Shown here: in pieces, positions 35,512-42,978 of the stretch
Layout of the letters: each line of letters opens with the position of its first letter
How positions within the stretch are numbered: position 1 is the first letter of the stretch
Assembly (NCBI GenBank): GCA_947167715.1
Contig: CAMVJD010000001.1
Coordinates: forward strand, 62,001 to 126,000
DNA from: an uncultured Eubacteriaceae bacterium
Lineage (GTDB): Bacteria > Bacillota > Clostridia > Lachnospirales > CAG-274
Direction: 5' to 3'
DNA length: 64,000 nucleotides
Notes under the pieces: generated by a model
The model's database searches: none
What the model was told of the DNA's origin: nothing
The model's input: the letters and a program-made list of their open reading frames with translations, nothing else
Position numbers and translations under genes: made by a program

Positions 35512-36271
35512 AATTCATATATAAGTACGAAATGCTTTGTATTTCTTGTGTTTCTTTATCTGCGGTTACTTCGATTATTCGACTAAAATCATCGCCTTGA
35601 TTAAAAGTTACTATTATGTGGTCTTCTCGTGTTTCAACGAAATTTTCTTTAATTCCAAATAACTCCTTAAAATCTTCTATTGTGGTTTTGTCTGTTATGC
35701 CTTTTGGTAAAATAAACGGCGATGGTTTTTCTTCGCTGCCGATATAAAAACCTCTACCCATTTGAATTAAGCACTCCGAAAACGGACAGCCGCTTTCAAT
35801 CTTTTCTTCGGGGATAAAGGCTTCAAATTCGGTAGTAGTACCATTATACTTAACGTATAAGATTTGGCTGCCGTCTGTTTTTTCGACGAAAGTATCTAAC
35901 GGCTTTGTTCTCTCGTCTAATTCAAAATCGGGGTTACTATCCATAAACTCCTGCACGCTTATCGGGAACGTATAGCACTTATCGCCGATTTGGATTTTAT
36001 AGTCGAAAATATCGGCTTCAAGTATTTCATCGGTCGGGACTATATCGTTATTCGCCTGCATCGCTTCTTTTTTCGCTTCTTCTTTTTCGGCGAATTCTTT
36101 TTCGTACTGTTCGCGTTTTTCGGCTTGTTGAGCATCGTATTCATTTATAGCCTGCTCAACATTGTTGCTCGTAAAGTCCTCGATGTTTTCTTTCTTTCCG
36201 CAACCCGAAGCTGACAAAATAATAGCTGCTGCCGTTGCTGCTGTCATAAATCGTAAGATGTTTTTTTTCAT
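35510..36271 (-). CDS. Lipoprotein, 253 aa
   Basis: Signal peptide with lysines, hydrophobic core and lipobox (LSASGC, Cys at about residue 24) predicts a membrane-anchored lipoprotein. A charged coiled coil (about 40-72, rich in Glu/Lys/Ala) follows, then a globular domain of about 170 residues with 'FPISVQEFMDSNPDFELDE' that resembles extracellular lipoproteins of Clostridia. ATG after AAAGGAG. In ICEs, surface lipoproteins can act in entry exclusion or contact with recipients; that is only a possibility here. Confidence 0.8.
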   Translation of the reverse strand: MKKNILRFMTAATAAAIILSASGCGKKENIEDFTSNNVEQAINEYDAQQAEKREQYEKEFAEKEEAKKEAMQANNDIVPTDEILEADIFDYKIQIGDKCYTFPISVQEFMDSNPDFELDERTKPLDTFVEKTDGSQILYVKYNGTTTEFEAFIPEEKIESGCPFSECLIQMGRGFYIGSEEKPSPFILPKGITDKTTIEDFKELFGIKENFVETREDHIIVTFNQGDDFSRIIEVTADKETQEIQSISYLYMN

Positions 36272-36352
36272 TTTAAAATCTCCTTTATTGTTTGTTTTTA
36301 GTAAAAGACATTCTCATTATACCGCATTATTACTTAATTGTAAATGCTATGA

Positions 36353-36532
36353 TTAAATGTTTTCGTAATTTTCCTTTTCAGTAAGATTTATGTGTTGTAT
36401 GCGGAATTTAGGACTTATAGCTTCTCTCGGCTCGGTCTCGAAAACTATATCATATTCATCTGATAACAGTTTGTAAAGGCGTTCAAGAGCTTTTGGCTTT
36501 GCTACAATCCGTACTCTGATTAAGTCTTTCAT
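36353..36532 (-). CDS. Small hypothetical protein, 59 aa
   Basis: Below the ORF-track cutoff. ATG at 36532 with GGGAGTGA immediately upstream, inside the end of the preceding gene, so it is translationally coupled. The sequence (VRIVAKPKALERLYKLL, then SDEYDIVFETEPRE) looks like a small alpha/beta protein. Function unknown. Confidence 0.65.
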   Translation of the reverse strand: MKDLIRVRIVAKPKALERLYKLLSDEYDIVFETEPREAISPKFRIQHINLTEKENYENI

Positions 36533-36536
36533 TTAT

Positions 36537-36866
36537 TCACTCCCTATCAGTCTTTTTATTAAGTATCGGCAAAGAATAATATATATTTTCTAACGATACC
36601 TTTATTAAAATAAGGCTAAAAGCAATTATAAGCAACATTATCCCGACCGCGCATATTTTTTGTATTGACACTTCTGTTGTCCCGAAATATGCGTAAACGC
36701 TTGCTATAACAGATATTGCAAGCATCTTGATTTTATCGGTGTGTGTCAGCTCGCCGTAGGATGTTCCGTTTTTTAGTGTTAAAACGGAAGAAACTAAAAA
36801 CAGTATTGTTGTAATAAGCATTGTCGCTGTCATTACATAAAAAACGCTTTTTAAAATTTCGTTCAT
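36537..36866 (-). CDS. Small membrane protein, 109 aa
   Basis: Starts at the ATG at 36866, 8 bases after AAGGAG; the ORF-track GTG at 36875 lies inside the ribosome binding site region. Three hydrophobic segments (VFYVMTATMLITTILFLV, IKMLAISVIASVYAYF, ICAVGIMLLIIAFSLILI) predict an integral membrane protein with a short charged tail. Not recognised. Part of the run of small genes downstream of parB. Confidence 0.7.
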   Translation of the reverse strand: MNEILKSVFYVMTATMLITTILFLVSSVLTLKNGTSYGELTHTDKIKMLAISVIASVYAYFGTTEVSIQKICAVGIMLLIIAFSLILIKVSLENIYYSLPILNKKTDRE

Positions 36867-36871
36867 TGTGT

Positions 36872-37213
36872 TCACTCCTTATAAAATCTCGGTGTCCAAC
36901 CATAGCCCCCCGTGTTACCTTTGCCGTAGTAACGGAAACCAACGGGGACTCTATACACGCCGCGTTTGCGTGTAGGAATTTCTGTTCCTTTGTTTATCAG
37001 CTCCATATATGCAACTGCTGTTTCAAGTAAATTTTCGATTGATAGAAAATACGAAGTGGTAAATGTTGAAACTTCAATCTCGAAGTTATCCTCGTAAAAC
37101 ACTTCAAAACTTATGAAAAATTTTTCAATAAACTTTTTCCTTAAAAGATAGGAAAGATAGGGTACTTCCGTTCCGCACTTTACTATTTTCTGTTTTTCTT
37201 TATTATCGTTCAT
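36872..37213 (-). CDS. Hypothetical protein, 113 aa
   Basis: Soluble, mixed composition, ending in a Gly/Tyr-rich segment (GFRYYGKGNTGGYGW). ATG after GGAGAAA; its stop overlaps the ribosome binding site of the next gene. No family recognised. Confidence 0.6.
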   Translation of the reverse strand: MNDNKEKQKIVKCGTEVPYLSYLLRKKFIEKFFISFEVFYEDNFEIEVSTFTTSYFLSIENLLETAVAYMELINKGTEIPTRKRGVYRVPVGFRYYGKGNTGGYGWTPRFYKE

Positions 37214-37215
37214 AT

Positions 37216-37431
37216 TTATTTCTCCGTTTCCAACACTTCATATTTCGTTCCTGTGTTTACGCAACTACAAAACAATTTTTTCCCCGCAAGTTCTGCCTGC
37301 TTTTTGGATTTATATAATTTAGGTTTGCTGCTGTTTAATACGGCGTATTTTTCTCCGTGTACTGTATATGTCCCACCGCCATAAACCTCTGCATTTGTGC
37401 CGTCAGAATAGCAAAATATTATATAAAACAT
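37216..37431 (-). CDS. Hypothetical protein, 71 aa
   Basis: Small beta-rich protein starting MFYIIFCYSDG, with a helix KSKKQAELAGKKLF and a FCSC motif. Strong AAAGGAG before the ATG. It lies directly after a strong hairpin that follows parB. Function unknown. Confidence 0.65.
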   Translation of the reverse strand: MFYIIFCYSDGTNAEVYGGGTYTVHGEKYAVLNSSKPKLYKSKKQAELAGKKLFCSCVNTGTKYEVLETEK

Positions 37432-37447
37432 ATATTATCTCCTTTCT

Positions 37448-37471
37448 AACCTATCCCTTACGGGATAGGTT
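37448..37471. other. Perfect hairpin between parB and downstream genes
   Basis: 10-bp arms AACCTATCCC / GGGATAGGTT around a 4-base loop, read as GTAA (GNRA type) on the minus strand, placed just before the ribosome binding site of 37216-37431 and 24 bases after the parB stop. No T run follows. It could be an RNA processing or stability element, an operator, or a ParB-binding centromere. Confidence 0.7.
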
Positions 37472-37494
37472 ATTTGCTCCAAAAATAAAGGATT

Positions 37495-38400
37495 TTAAAA
37501 CGGCAATTCGTAATTCTTTGGGTCGGCGAAGAAGTCGGCAAGCAGCTTGTTTGCTATATCATCAAGCTGTTCCTGTGTAAAATCTTCGGGGATAGATTTC
37601 TGAACTTCCTTTTTTATCTTGAATGTACCGCTGAACTTTGTCTTTTCGAGCTTTGCGGCAGTCAAGATATATTTTGCGACCTCGATAGTAAGGGTTTCAT
37701 CAGCGGCAGCACTCTTTATATCTTTTGCCTGTGCAGGGGTCGGCATCGTTTCCGTTTCCTCAATAGCTCGATAAAGTACATCCTGCGCGGAAGAGTCAAG
37801 GGATGTCAATTCTAATGCCGCATTGAGCTTTATTTTTTTGTCGTCAACAAGCTCCAAAAGCTCTCTGCTTAACGATGTTAAGCTGATATAACGCATTATT
37901 GTTGCCTTGCTTGTGCCGAGTTCTTCCTCTGCCTTTTCTGATGTGCGTCCTGTTGCTGCTTCGTCTTTTTTTGGTCTGCCGAGCTTGCTTGTTGCTTTTA
38001 AGGCATCATACTTCATTTTATATGCAAAGGCTCTTTCCGAGGGCAACAGTTCTTCTCTTTGGAGATTGCTGTCTACCATTGCTATTGTCGCTTCATCGTC
38101 CGTCATTTCGCGGATAACAACGGGTATCTTTGTTAAGCCTGCTTTTTCGGCAGCGTGAGCGCGCCTGTGACCCGATATAATTTCATAACCGCCCGATGCA
38201 AGAGGTCTGACTGTTGCAGGAACAAGTATTCCGCTTTCCTTAATGCTTTCAATGAGCTGTTCCATTGCATCATCGTCAAAGACTTTGAAAGGGTGTTCTT
38301 TAAATTCGTGCAGTTCCGAGAGCATAACCTCTGTTACGCTTTCGGAGCTACCGAATAAACTGTCGATGCTATTTAACTTTATTTTACTTCCTACTCCCAT
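37495..38400 (-). CDS. parB: ParB-like partition protein
   Basis: 301 residues from the ATG at 38400 (AAAGGAT upstream); the longer ORF-track start overlaps the HTH gene by over 100 bases. The ParB/Srx N-terminal domain has HPFKVFDDDAMEQLIESI, IVPA-type strands and the GHRRAHAAEKAG CTP-binding motif; a central HTH (SEKAEEELGTSKATIMRYI) follows, then a dimerisation tail. It spreads on parS sites and works with ParA to keep the circular or replicating ICE from being lost. Third gene of the parA-HTH-parB operon. Confidence 0.93.
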   Translation of the reverse strand: MGVGSKIKLNSIDSLFGSSESVTEVMLSELHEFKEHPFKVFDDDAMEQLIESIKESGILVPATVRPLASGGYEIISGHRRAHAAEKAGLTKIPVVIREMTDDEATIAMVDSNLQREELLPSERAFAYKMKYDALKATSKLGRPKKDEAATGRTSEKAEEELGTSKATIMRYISLTSLSRELLELVDDKKIKLNAALELTSLDSSAQDVLYRAIEETETMPTPAQAKDIKSAAADETLTIEVAKYILTAAKLEKTKFSGTFKIKKEVQKSIPEDFTQEQLDDIANKLLADFFADPKNYELPF

Positions 38401-38683
38401 TTTCTTCAATCCTTTCGTTATATACTTTGTTTGCTGTTTCCAACAATTCATCGGGTATGTGTGCGACCGATTTTGTGTCTGTTCTGCCGAGCAAGTAATC
38501 AACGGAACAGTTTAGATATTCGGCGATTGCTTGTATTTTATCAATAGACGGTACTTGACCTTGCTTTATGCGGTCAAATAAACCTTTGCTTAAATTTGCA
38601 TTCTGTAACAGTTTATTCTTTGATAGCCCTTGATTTTGGGCTAATTCAACGGTTCTTGTTTCCAGTAAAGGTAAATCAAACAT
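38384..38683 (-). CDS. Small XRE regulator between parA and parB
   Basis: 99 residues, HTH (LSKNKLLQNANLSKGLFDRIKQG) and CSVDYLLGRTD block as in the other ICE regulators of this window. It overlaps parA by 8 bases and parB by 17, so all three are coupled. Probably tunes partition gene expression. Confidence 0.85.
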   Translation of the reverse strand: MFDLPLLETRTVELAQNQGLSKNKLLQNANLSKGLFDRIKQGQVPSIDKIQAIAEYLNCSVDYLLGRTDTKSVAHIPDELLETANKVYNERIEENGSRK

Positions 38684-39458
38684 TTGTACCTCCTATTTCC
38701 TGTGCTAATGCGCCGTATGCTTCGGCTACCTTTGAACGCTTATCATACTTGAAAATGCTTTCGCCTGTTGTACTGCTTTCCTCTGCCTTGACCGAGCGCG
38801 GGATAGTCGTTTCAAATATCTTGACTTGTGCGCCGTAGCTGTTTTTGAGCAGTTCCATAATTTCCTTTGCGTAGTTTGTGCGCTTGTTGAGCATTGTTAT
38901 TAAAATGCCCTCTATTTCAAGTTTTGGATTGAGCTGTCTTTTTACATTGCCTATCGTCTTTATAAGCTCCTGCAAGCCGATAACGGGCAAATACGAAGTC
39001 TGTACGGGTATCAATACTGTATCTGCCGAGGACAACACATTTACTGTTACCATACCCAACGAGGGTTGACAGTCAATTATTATGTAGTCATAATCTGACT
39101 TGACTGTTTCTATGTACTGTCGCAGTATAAGCTCTCTGCCCATTATGGAAACTAATTGCAGCTCCAAAGAAGAAAGTTTCAAGTTCGAGGGGATAAGGTC
39201 AACGCCCTCCGCGTGATGTATAATTCCCTTGTTCTTAATATCGTTCTGCTCGTTTATGACATCGGCAAAGATGTTTGCCAAAGTGTAGCTTTGAGCATCG
39301 GGGTCGAAACCGAGGGCAGCAGTTAAACTGCCCTGCGGGTCTCCGTCTATAAGAAGTACCTTGTTACCGAGATTTGCTAACCCTATGCCGAGGTTAGCGG
39401 CGGTTGTGGTCTTGCCGACACCGCCTTTTTGATTTGCGATTGCTATAATTTTACTCAT
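38676..39458 (-). CDS. parA: ParA-family partition ATPase
   Basis: 260 residues, standard length for a Soj/ParA without extra N-terminal domain. Deviant Walker A KGGVGKTTTA (about 11-20), Walker A' and B segments (LLIDGDPQGSL, YIIIDCQPSLG) and the VLIPVQTSYLPV strand are intact. ATG after AAAGGAG. Partner of ParB; its presence implies the element exists as an autonomous circle for part of its life cycle. Confidence 0.96.
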   Translation of the reverse strand: MSKIIAIANQKGGVGKTTTAANLGIGLANLGNKVLLIDGDPQGSLTAALGFDPDAQSYTLANIFADVINEQNDIKNKGIIHHAEGVDLIPSNLKLSSLELQLVSIMGRELILRQYIETVKSDYDYIIIDCQPSLGMVTVNVLSSADTVLIPVQTSYLPVIGLQELIKTIGNVKRQLNPKLEIEGILITMLNKRTNYAKEIMELLKNSYGAQVKIFETTIPRSVKAEESSTTGESIFKYDKRSKVAEAYGALAQEIGGTNV

Positions 39459-39476
39459 TTTGTTATCTCCTTTGCT

Positions 39477-39659
39477 TTAATGTTTTAATGTATAGCAGGC
39501 TTCGCCGTTATCGGCGGTAAAGTGATACCACTTTGTTATTCCGTCTTTGCAGAAACCCATATTTTCAAAAAGGTCTGCGCAAAACCTGTTCAGCTCGTCC
39601 CAGTTTTCATATCCCATTGCTGCGGGAACATCTTTTAAACTAACATATCTGCGTTTCAT
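39477..39659 (-). CDS. Small hypothetical protein, 60 aa
   Basis: Short helical protein (VSLKDVPAAMGYENWDELNRF) with a beta-like end (KWYHFTADNGEACYTL). AGGCGG upstream of the ATG. Second gene of the operon driven by the 39949-39977 promoter. Not recognised. Confidence 0.65.
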   Translation of the reverse strand: MKRRYVSLKDVPAAMGYENWDELNRFCADLFENMGFCKDGITKWYHFTADNGEACYTLKH

Positions 39660-39722
39660 ATCTTAACCGCCTTTCTGCGGAGATTTGCCGCTCCGCTCGG
39701 CTGTGAATTTGGGCGTTTCGGC

Positions 39723-39899
39723 TCAAAATTCGTAACATTCAATTTCTGCTTCATCATCCTGCCACGCAAAGTTTAGGCGTTCTTTGAGCTCGTGTACCTC
39801 GATAGCTGCGTCTATATCATCTGGGTGCTCGTTTGCGTATGATTTTGCCTTTTCAAGCAAGACTTCAATCGTATGAGGATTTTCGTATGTTCTGTACAT
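39723..39899 (-). CDS. Small hypothetical protein, 58 aa
   Basis: Below the ORF-track cutoff. ATG at 39899 with AAAAGGAG 7 bases upstream and a consensus promoter about 45 bases further. Acidic helical sequence (VLLEKAKSYANEHPDDIDAA, then ELKERLNFAWQDDE). First gene of the partition operon; function unknown. Confidence 0.7.
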   Translation of the reverse strand: MYRTYENPHTIEVLLEKAKSYANEHPDDIDAAIEVHELKERLNFAWQDDEAEIECYEF

Positions 39900-39948
39900 T
39901 TAAGTCTCCTTTTAAAATTGTTCTTTTATTTCCTTGTTTCTATAATAT

Positions 39949-39977
39949 ATTATACCACGCATTGCGTGGTATGTCAA
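39949..39977 (-). promoter_or_regulatory. Consensus promoter of the partition operon with palindromic operator
   Basis: On the minus strand TTGACA (39972-39977), 17-base spacer, TATAAT (39949-39954). The spacer is a perfect palindrome ACCACGCA-A-TGCGTGGT (39954-39970). Repressor binding there would block polymerase. The same arrangement recurs at 42159-42187 and, on the other strand, at 42211-42239. Confidence 0.85.
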
Positions 39978-40004
39978 CATATTTTTTTATTTTTTTAAAA
40001 TTAT

Positions 40005-40709
40005 TTAGGCAGGGCGATTTATTCTTGTTAAGTTTGTTATTTTAGAAGAGTCGCAGCATATTTCATCCTCGTTTCTACCGTTGAAGTATGCAAATATGTC
40101 CTCTTTTTTTATCGTTCCTTTTAAAATGTACCCTTTTTCTTGGTCATTATCAAAGCGTTCCGAAAACCATTTTGCAGTCTCAAAATTACACGTCCACGAC
40201 AGACCTTTGCTCTCGGCTCTGCCGACAGCGACCCCTCGATATACGTTTACCTCCGCAGGCAGTTCAATATAGTATTTATACTCGCTTAATGTCATAAGAC
40301 TGCGCTTATTTGCTCGTTTAAACCATTCTGTTAAGGTTTTAATACCAACATTAGCATCTTGGTTTGGGTTTTCGCTGTTGACCCAAATATAGGCTAACAG
40401 CTTGTCAAATTCACGCTTGCTGAAAGCTCGTTTAGTATACTTCAAAAAAGCAAGATGATATGGCGTTCTTATCATACATAGCAGTTTATATACATTTGTT
40501 GTTTTCATTATCTGTCGCTCAATATCCCGTTGTATATGCTCAAGCCCTTTTGAGTCGTTGAAAATATCGACAAAACTGCCGTCCTTTTTTATATAGATTT
40601 GATTTTCAAAATAAGGGTGGTCGGCAAAGATAGGAATAACCTCGTTGGGAACAGGGTCAATATATAAAAATTCAATAGCAACTTTTTTTACTTTTTCAAA
40701 ATCAGTCAT
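40005..40709 (-). CDS. ADP-ribosyltransferase-like protein, 234 aa
   Basis: The C-terminal half shows the three landmark strands of an R-S-E ADP-ribosyltransferase: VYRGVAVG (Arg), LSWTCNFETAKWFSERF (S-W-T) and NEDEICCD (E-D-E). The N-terminal 110 residues are helical and not recognised. No secretion signal, so it would act inside the donor or, if carried over by the transfer machinery, in the recipient. ATG after CAGGAG. It closes the accessory operon that starts at 42089 and lies behind an ICE palindrome. Target unknown; an anti-defence or toxin role are both possible. Confidence 0.6.
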   Translation of the reverse strand: MTDFEKVKKVAIEFLYIDPVPNEVIPIFADHPYFENQIYIKKDGSFVDIFNDSKGLEHIQRDIERQIMKTTNVYKLLCMIRTPYHLAFLKYTKRAFSKREFDKLLAYIWVNSENPNQDANVGIKTLTEWFKRANKRSLMTLSEYKYYIELPAEVNVYRGVAVGRAESKGLSWTCNFETAKWFSERFDNDQEKGYILKGTIKKEDIFAYFNGRNEDEICCDSSKITNLTRINRPA

Positions 40710-40725
40710 TCGGGTTGTCTCCTGT

Positions 40726-40756
40726 AAAAAGTGTTCTCATTGTGAGAACACTTTTA
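40726..40756. repeat. ICE palindrome copy 11 (intergenic)
   Basis: Symmetrical full form between the 58-aa gene (stop 6 bases away) and the ADP-ribosyltransferase-like gene. Confidence 0.92.
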
Positions 40757-40761
40757 AAACC

Positions 40762-40938
40762 TTAATAATTATCTACCTCGTCAAGTATTAAATCTATTGC
40801 GGCGCGTATCCTGTTAATTTTCTCCAAAGTATGAAAATCTTTGTTTTCAGTTGCCTTGTCCTCGGCAGGACGGATATTTTTGATATTCCAATCAATCAAT
40901 AGAGATTGTAAATTTATCTTGTCTGATGCTTGCAGCAT
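40762..40938 (-). CDS. Small hypothetical protein, 58 aa
   Basis: Start at the ATG at 40938 (AAAGGATG upstream); the ORF-track start at 40965 overlaps the previous gene. Helical, charged (DKINLQSLLIDWNIKNIRP and INRIRAAIDLILDEVDN). No family recognised. Confidence 0.6.
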   Translation of the reverse strand: MLQASDKINLQSLLIDWNIKNIRPAEDKATENKDFHTLEKINRIRAAIDLILDEVDNY

Positions 40939-40954
40939 AATTACACATCCTTTC

Positions 40955-41167
40955 TTAAAAATCAAAGCGTTTTAAAACGCTCTTTTTATCTGCTTTGCGA
41001 AGCTCGACAGCTTTTATTGCTCCGCGAGACTCCCACGTTTTTTTAAATTCGAGAGCTTCATTCTCTGATAATGTATCGCAGTTCGACACATTTTCGGTCT
41101 GACCGTTTTCATATATAACATATACCCAATTTTCGGGCAAGGTTAAAGCACCAAAAAAATTATTCAT
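40955..41167 (-). CDS. Small hypothetical protein, 70 aa
   Basis: Start at the ATG at 41167, where AAAGGCGG is suitably placed; the longer ORF-track form overlaps its neighbour by 77 bases. Compact sequence with WVYVIYENGQTENVS, like a small beta-sheet protein, and a basic C-terminus. Unknown function in the accessory operon. Confidence 0.62.
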   Translation of the reverse strand: MNNFFGALTLPENWVYVIYENGQTENVSNCDTLSENEALEFKKTWESRGAIKAVELRKADKKSVLKRFDF

Positions 41168-41183
41168 ATTTTTACCGCCTTTC

Positions 41184-41456
41184 TTAATAAAATGTTGCAG
41201 GATATTCCTCGCCTGCGAGAGTGCAGACATCAAAGTCTCCGTTGAAATCGTAAAACCCAAATTTCAGCAGCTCCGCATATATTTTTTCGACAGCTTCAAA
41301 AAAAGAAGTATCTTTGTTTTTGGCTGCCGTCATTTTGGCGACAGCCTGTTCTATTTTGTCTATAAATTCCGCTTTACCATATACTATCTCGGTTGGACGG
41401 AACATTGGAAAGTCCTTGTGATAAATCACGCGGAACTGACAGTTATTGAGTTTCAT
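41184..41456 (-). CDS. Hypothetical protein, 90 aa
   Basis: Start at the ATG at 41456 after AAAGGAG, directly behind the stop of the preceding gene. Alpha/beta sequence (CQFRVIYHKDFPMFRP, then FIDKIEQAVAKMTAAK). Not recognised. Confidence 0.62.
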   Translation of the reverse strand: MKLNNCQFRVIYHKDFPMFRPTEIVYGKAEFIDKIEQAVAKMTAAKNKDTSFFEAVEKIYAELLKFGFYDFNGDFDVCTLAGEEYPATFY

Positions 41457-41458
41457 TT

Positions 41459-41830
41459 TTACTCCTTTGATGCTAATATATTTGCAAAGTCCATAAGCCA
41501 ATCCTCGGAGACATATCCCGATAATATATTCATCATATCGCGCATAATAGCATTTACTGTAGGTTTGATGAATAACTCGGCTTCTTTGAGCTTATCGAGC
41601 TTCTTTTCAATAAGCTCCGACAAATTGACGGTAACGCCTTTAACATAAAAGAAACCGTCTCTTTTTTCAATTTCCACAACATCAAGGACAGATGCTATTT
41701 TAAGCATCGCCTTGTCCCATTTATCTTCTGGCTTGTCATTATAGAAATAGCTTTCCATTTCATAGTTTTTGTCGTGTACGGCTATTTCCTCGCCCGCACT
41801 CCGTGTTTTGATATATTCTAATAATGTCAT
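41459..41830 (-). CDS. Hypothetical protein, 123 aa
   Basis: Soluble acidic protein with AAGGAGG before its ATG; the N-terminus (LLEYIKTRSAGEEIAVHDKNYEMES-like start) is strand-rich and the C-terminal half is helical (LSELIEKKLDKLKEAELF). Unknown function, second gene of the accessory operon. Confidence 0.62.
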   Translation of the reverse strand: MTLLEYIKTRSAGEEIAVHDKNYEMESYFYNDKPEDKWDKAMLKIASVLDVVEIEKRDGFFYVKGVTVNLSELIEKKLDKLKEAELFIKPTVNAIMRDMMNILSGYVSEDWLMDFANILASKE

Positions 41831-41843
41831 TTTGTTGCCCTCC

Positions 41844-42089
41844 TTACGCTTGATATGTGCAGTAAACGTGATATGTTAAGTTATTATCGAAATATCCTAC
41901 CTCAACTGCTACATCATCGCCATACTTACGATACATTGCGTTGGCGTATCTACTTACTGCGGCTGCTGATTTTCTTATAACGGGCTTGTATGATTTTTTG
42001 CTTGTTGATGTGGAGCATATAAAATCTGTAATTCCGTTTCTTTTAAGTTCATCAAAGTTTCTAATCATTTCTTCGCTTGCGGTATTCAT
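41844..42089 (-). CDS. Hypothetical protein, 81 aa
   Basis: First gene of the accessory operon. AGGAGG precedes the ATG; its 5' leader contains an ICE palindrome. Sequence is mixed alpha/beta (SAAAVSRYANAMYRKYGDD, then VEVGYFDNNLTYHVY). Not recognised. Confidence 0.62.
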   Translation of the reverse strand: MNTASEEMIRNFDELKRNGITDFICSTSTSKKSYKPVIRKSAAAVSRYANAMYRKYGDDVAVEVGYFDNNLTYHVYCTYQA

Positions 42090-42108
42090 TTTATCAAACC
42101 TCCTGTTG

Positions 42109-42138
42109 AAAAAGTGGTCTCATTGTGAGACACATTTT
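42109..42138. repeat. ICE palindrome copy 12 (5' leader of the accessory operon)
   Basis: Asymmetrical form identical in type to the in-gene copies, but lying between the operator-controlled promoter (42159-42187) and the ribosome binding site of 41844-42089. In RNA it would form a hairpin 20 bases before the start codon. Confidence 0.9.
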
Positions 42139-42158
42139 ATTACCTGTTTCTATAATAT

Positions 42159-42187
42159 ATTATACCACGCATTGCGTGGTGTGTCAA
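42159..42187 (-). promoter_or_regulatory. Consensus promoter of the accessory operon with the same palindromic operator
   Basis: TTGACA (42182-42187), 17 bases, TATAAT (42159-42164) on the minus strand; ACCACGCAATGCGTGGT palindrome at 42164-42180. About 40 bases around it match the partition promoter almost exactly. Confidence 0.85.
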
Positions 42188-42210
42188 CAGTTTTTTATAA
42201 AATTTTCTTA

Positions 42211-42239
42211 TTGATTTTTCACGCATTGCGTGGTACAAT
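42211..42239 (+). promoter_or_regulatory. Promoter of the small HTH gene with the shared operator
   Basis: TTGATT (42211-42216), 17-base spacer containing CACGCATTGCGTG, TACAAT (42234-42239). Divergent from the accessory operon promoter, 24 bases away. The weaker -35 and -10 fit an autoregulated repressor. Confidence 0.8.
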
Positions 42240-42262
42240 ATTCAATAAGAGAGGTGAGATAA

Positions 42263-42457
42263 GTGACCGTAAAGGAAATTAGAGGGCTGACAGAATTAAG
42301 TCAACGCGCGTTTTCTGTAAAGTATAATATTCCCATAAGAACAATAGAAGATTGGGAAACAGGCAAGCGAAACGCTCCCGATTACGTTTTGCAAATGCTT
42401 GAACGCATCGTCCGAGAGGATTATAACAAGCCCGCAGAAAAAGATATTGACAATTAA
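42263..42457 (+). CDS. Small HTH repressor, 64 aa, likely master regulator of the palindromic operators
   Basis: GTG start after GAGAGGTGAG. The whole protein is essentially one helix-turn-helix (LTELSQRAFSVKYNIPIRTIEDWETGKR) followed by a helix and a short acidic tail. It is the only plus-strand gene between 17.9 and 64 kb, and is transcribed divergently from the accessory operon. Its promoter contains the same palindrome as two other ICE promoters, so it most likely represses itself and those operons. That link is inferred from the site pattern, not proven. Confidence 0.82.
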   Translation: MTVKEIRGLTELSQRAFSVKYNIPIRTIEDWETGKRNAPDYVLQMLERIVREDYNKPAEKDIDN

Positions 42458-42560
42458 GCCGCTATCATTTACAATATATGTATAGCAGGCGGGCGTATCC
42501 TATTTGTATTCAGTGAATACTTATCCCCGTTAGCTATGCTGTTAATTTTACTCAATATAA

Positions 42561-42604
42561 AAGAAACAAGGAAATTATGCCAAACACCTTGTTTCTTTTT
42601 TTTT
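42561..42604 (+). terminator. Intrinsic terminator of the HTH repressor gene
   Basis: AAGAAACAAGG / CCTTGTTTCTT (42561-42571, 42587-42597) followed by a long T run. Between the gene and this terminator there is a small perfect dyad GTATTCA-G-TGAATAC at 42506-42520, of unknown role. Confidence 0.9.
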
Positions 42605-42615
42605 GCTTTTTTATC

Positions 42616-42978
42616 TTATGAGCGAGGTATATTAAACTGTTCGTACTTTTGTGCCGTCCAAGTATCATACAGACTGCCGTTTTGACTTAAACGGCTATTG
42701 GGCTTGCGGACTGCTGCAAGCGTTTCATACCATTCTCCGAGAAAATTGTTTATCTGTTCTTCCCTAAATGCTATAAAAAACAGTTCCTCCGTTTTGCCGT
42801 CCTTACTGCTTGTACGTTTGCCGAGAAGTACATTGCCCTCACGTTCCTGTTCTAACGCAAGGGCTACAAAATGAGATATTTCTGTATTTGGTGCTTTGGC
42901 AGCAGAAGTTTCATTTTCGGTCGATTGTTCGGTCGAAGGCTCGGTCTTTGCCTTTTTTTTGAAGTTAAATAGGCTCAA
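42616..42978 (-). CDS. Hypothetical protein, 120 aa
   Basis: Probably starts with TTG at 42978, where GAGGTG is 7 bases away; the ORF-track start at 42999 is also TTG but has no room for a binding site. Lys-rich start, a Thr/Ser/Glu linker, and a globular C-terminal part (HFVALALEQEREGNVLLGKR, then WYETLAAVRKPNSRL). Overlaps the preceding gene by 14 bases. Family not recognised. Confidence 0.62.
   Translation of the reverse strand: MSLFNFKKKAKTEPSTEQSTENETSAAKAPNTEISHFVALALEQEREGNVLLGKRTSSKDGKTEELFFIAFREEQINNFLGEWYETLAAVRKPNSRLSQNGSLYDTWTAQKYEQFNIPRS

Noticed and set aside
36301-36330. AAAAGACATTCTCATTATA resembling half a palindrome
   Set aside because: There is no right arm; not counted.
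38155-38515. Plus-strand ORFs opposite parB and the HTH gene
   Set aside because: Antisense shadows of confidently identified partition genes.
41080-41110. Segment encoding ENVSNCDTLSEN that looks faintly like an ICE palindrome copy
   Set aside because: The arms no longer pair and only a few bases match; chance similarity cannot be excluded, so it was not counted.
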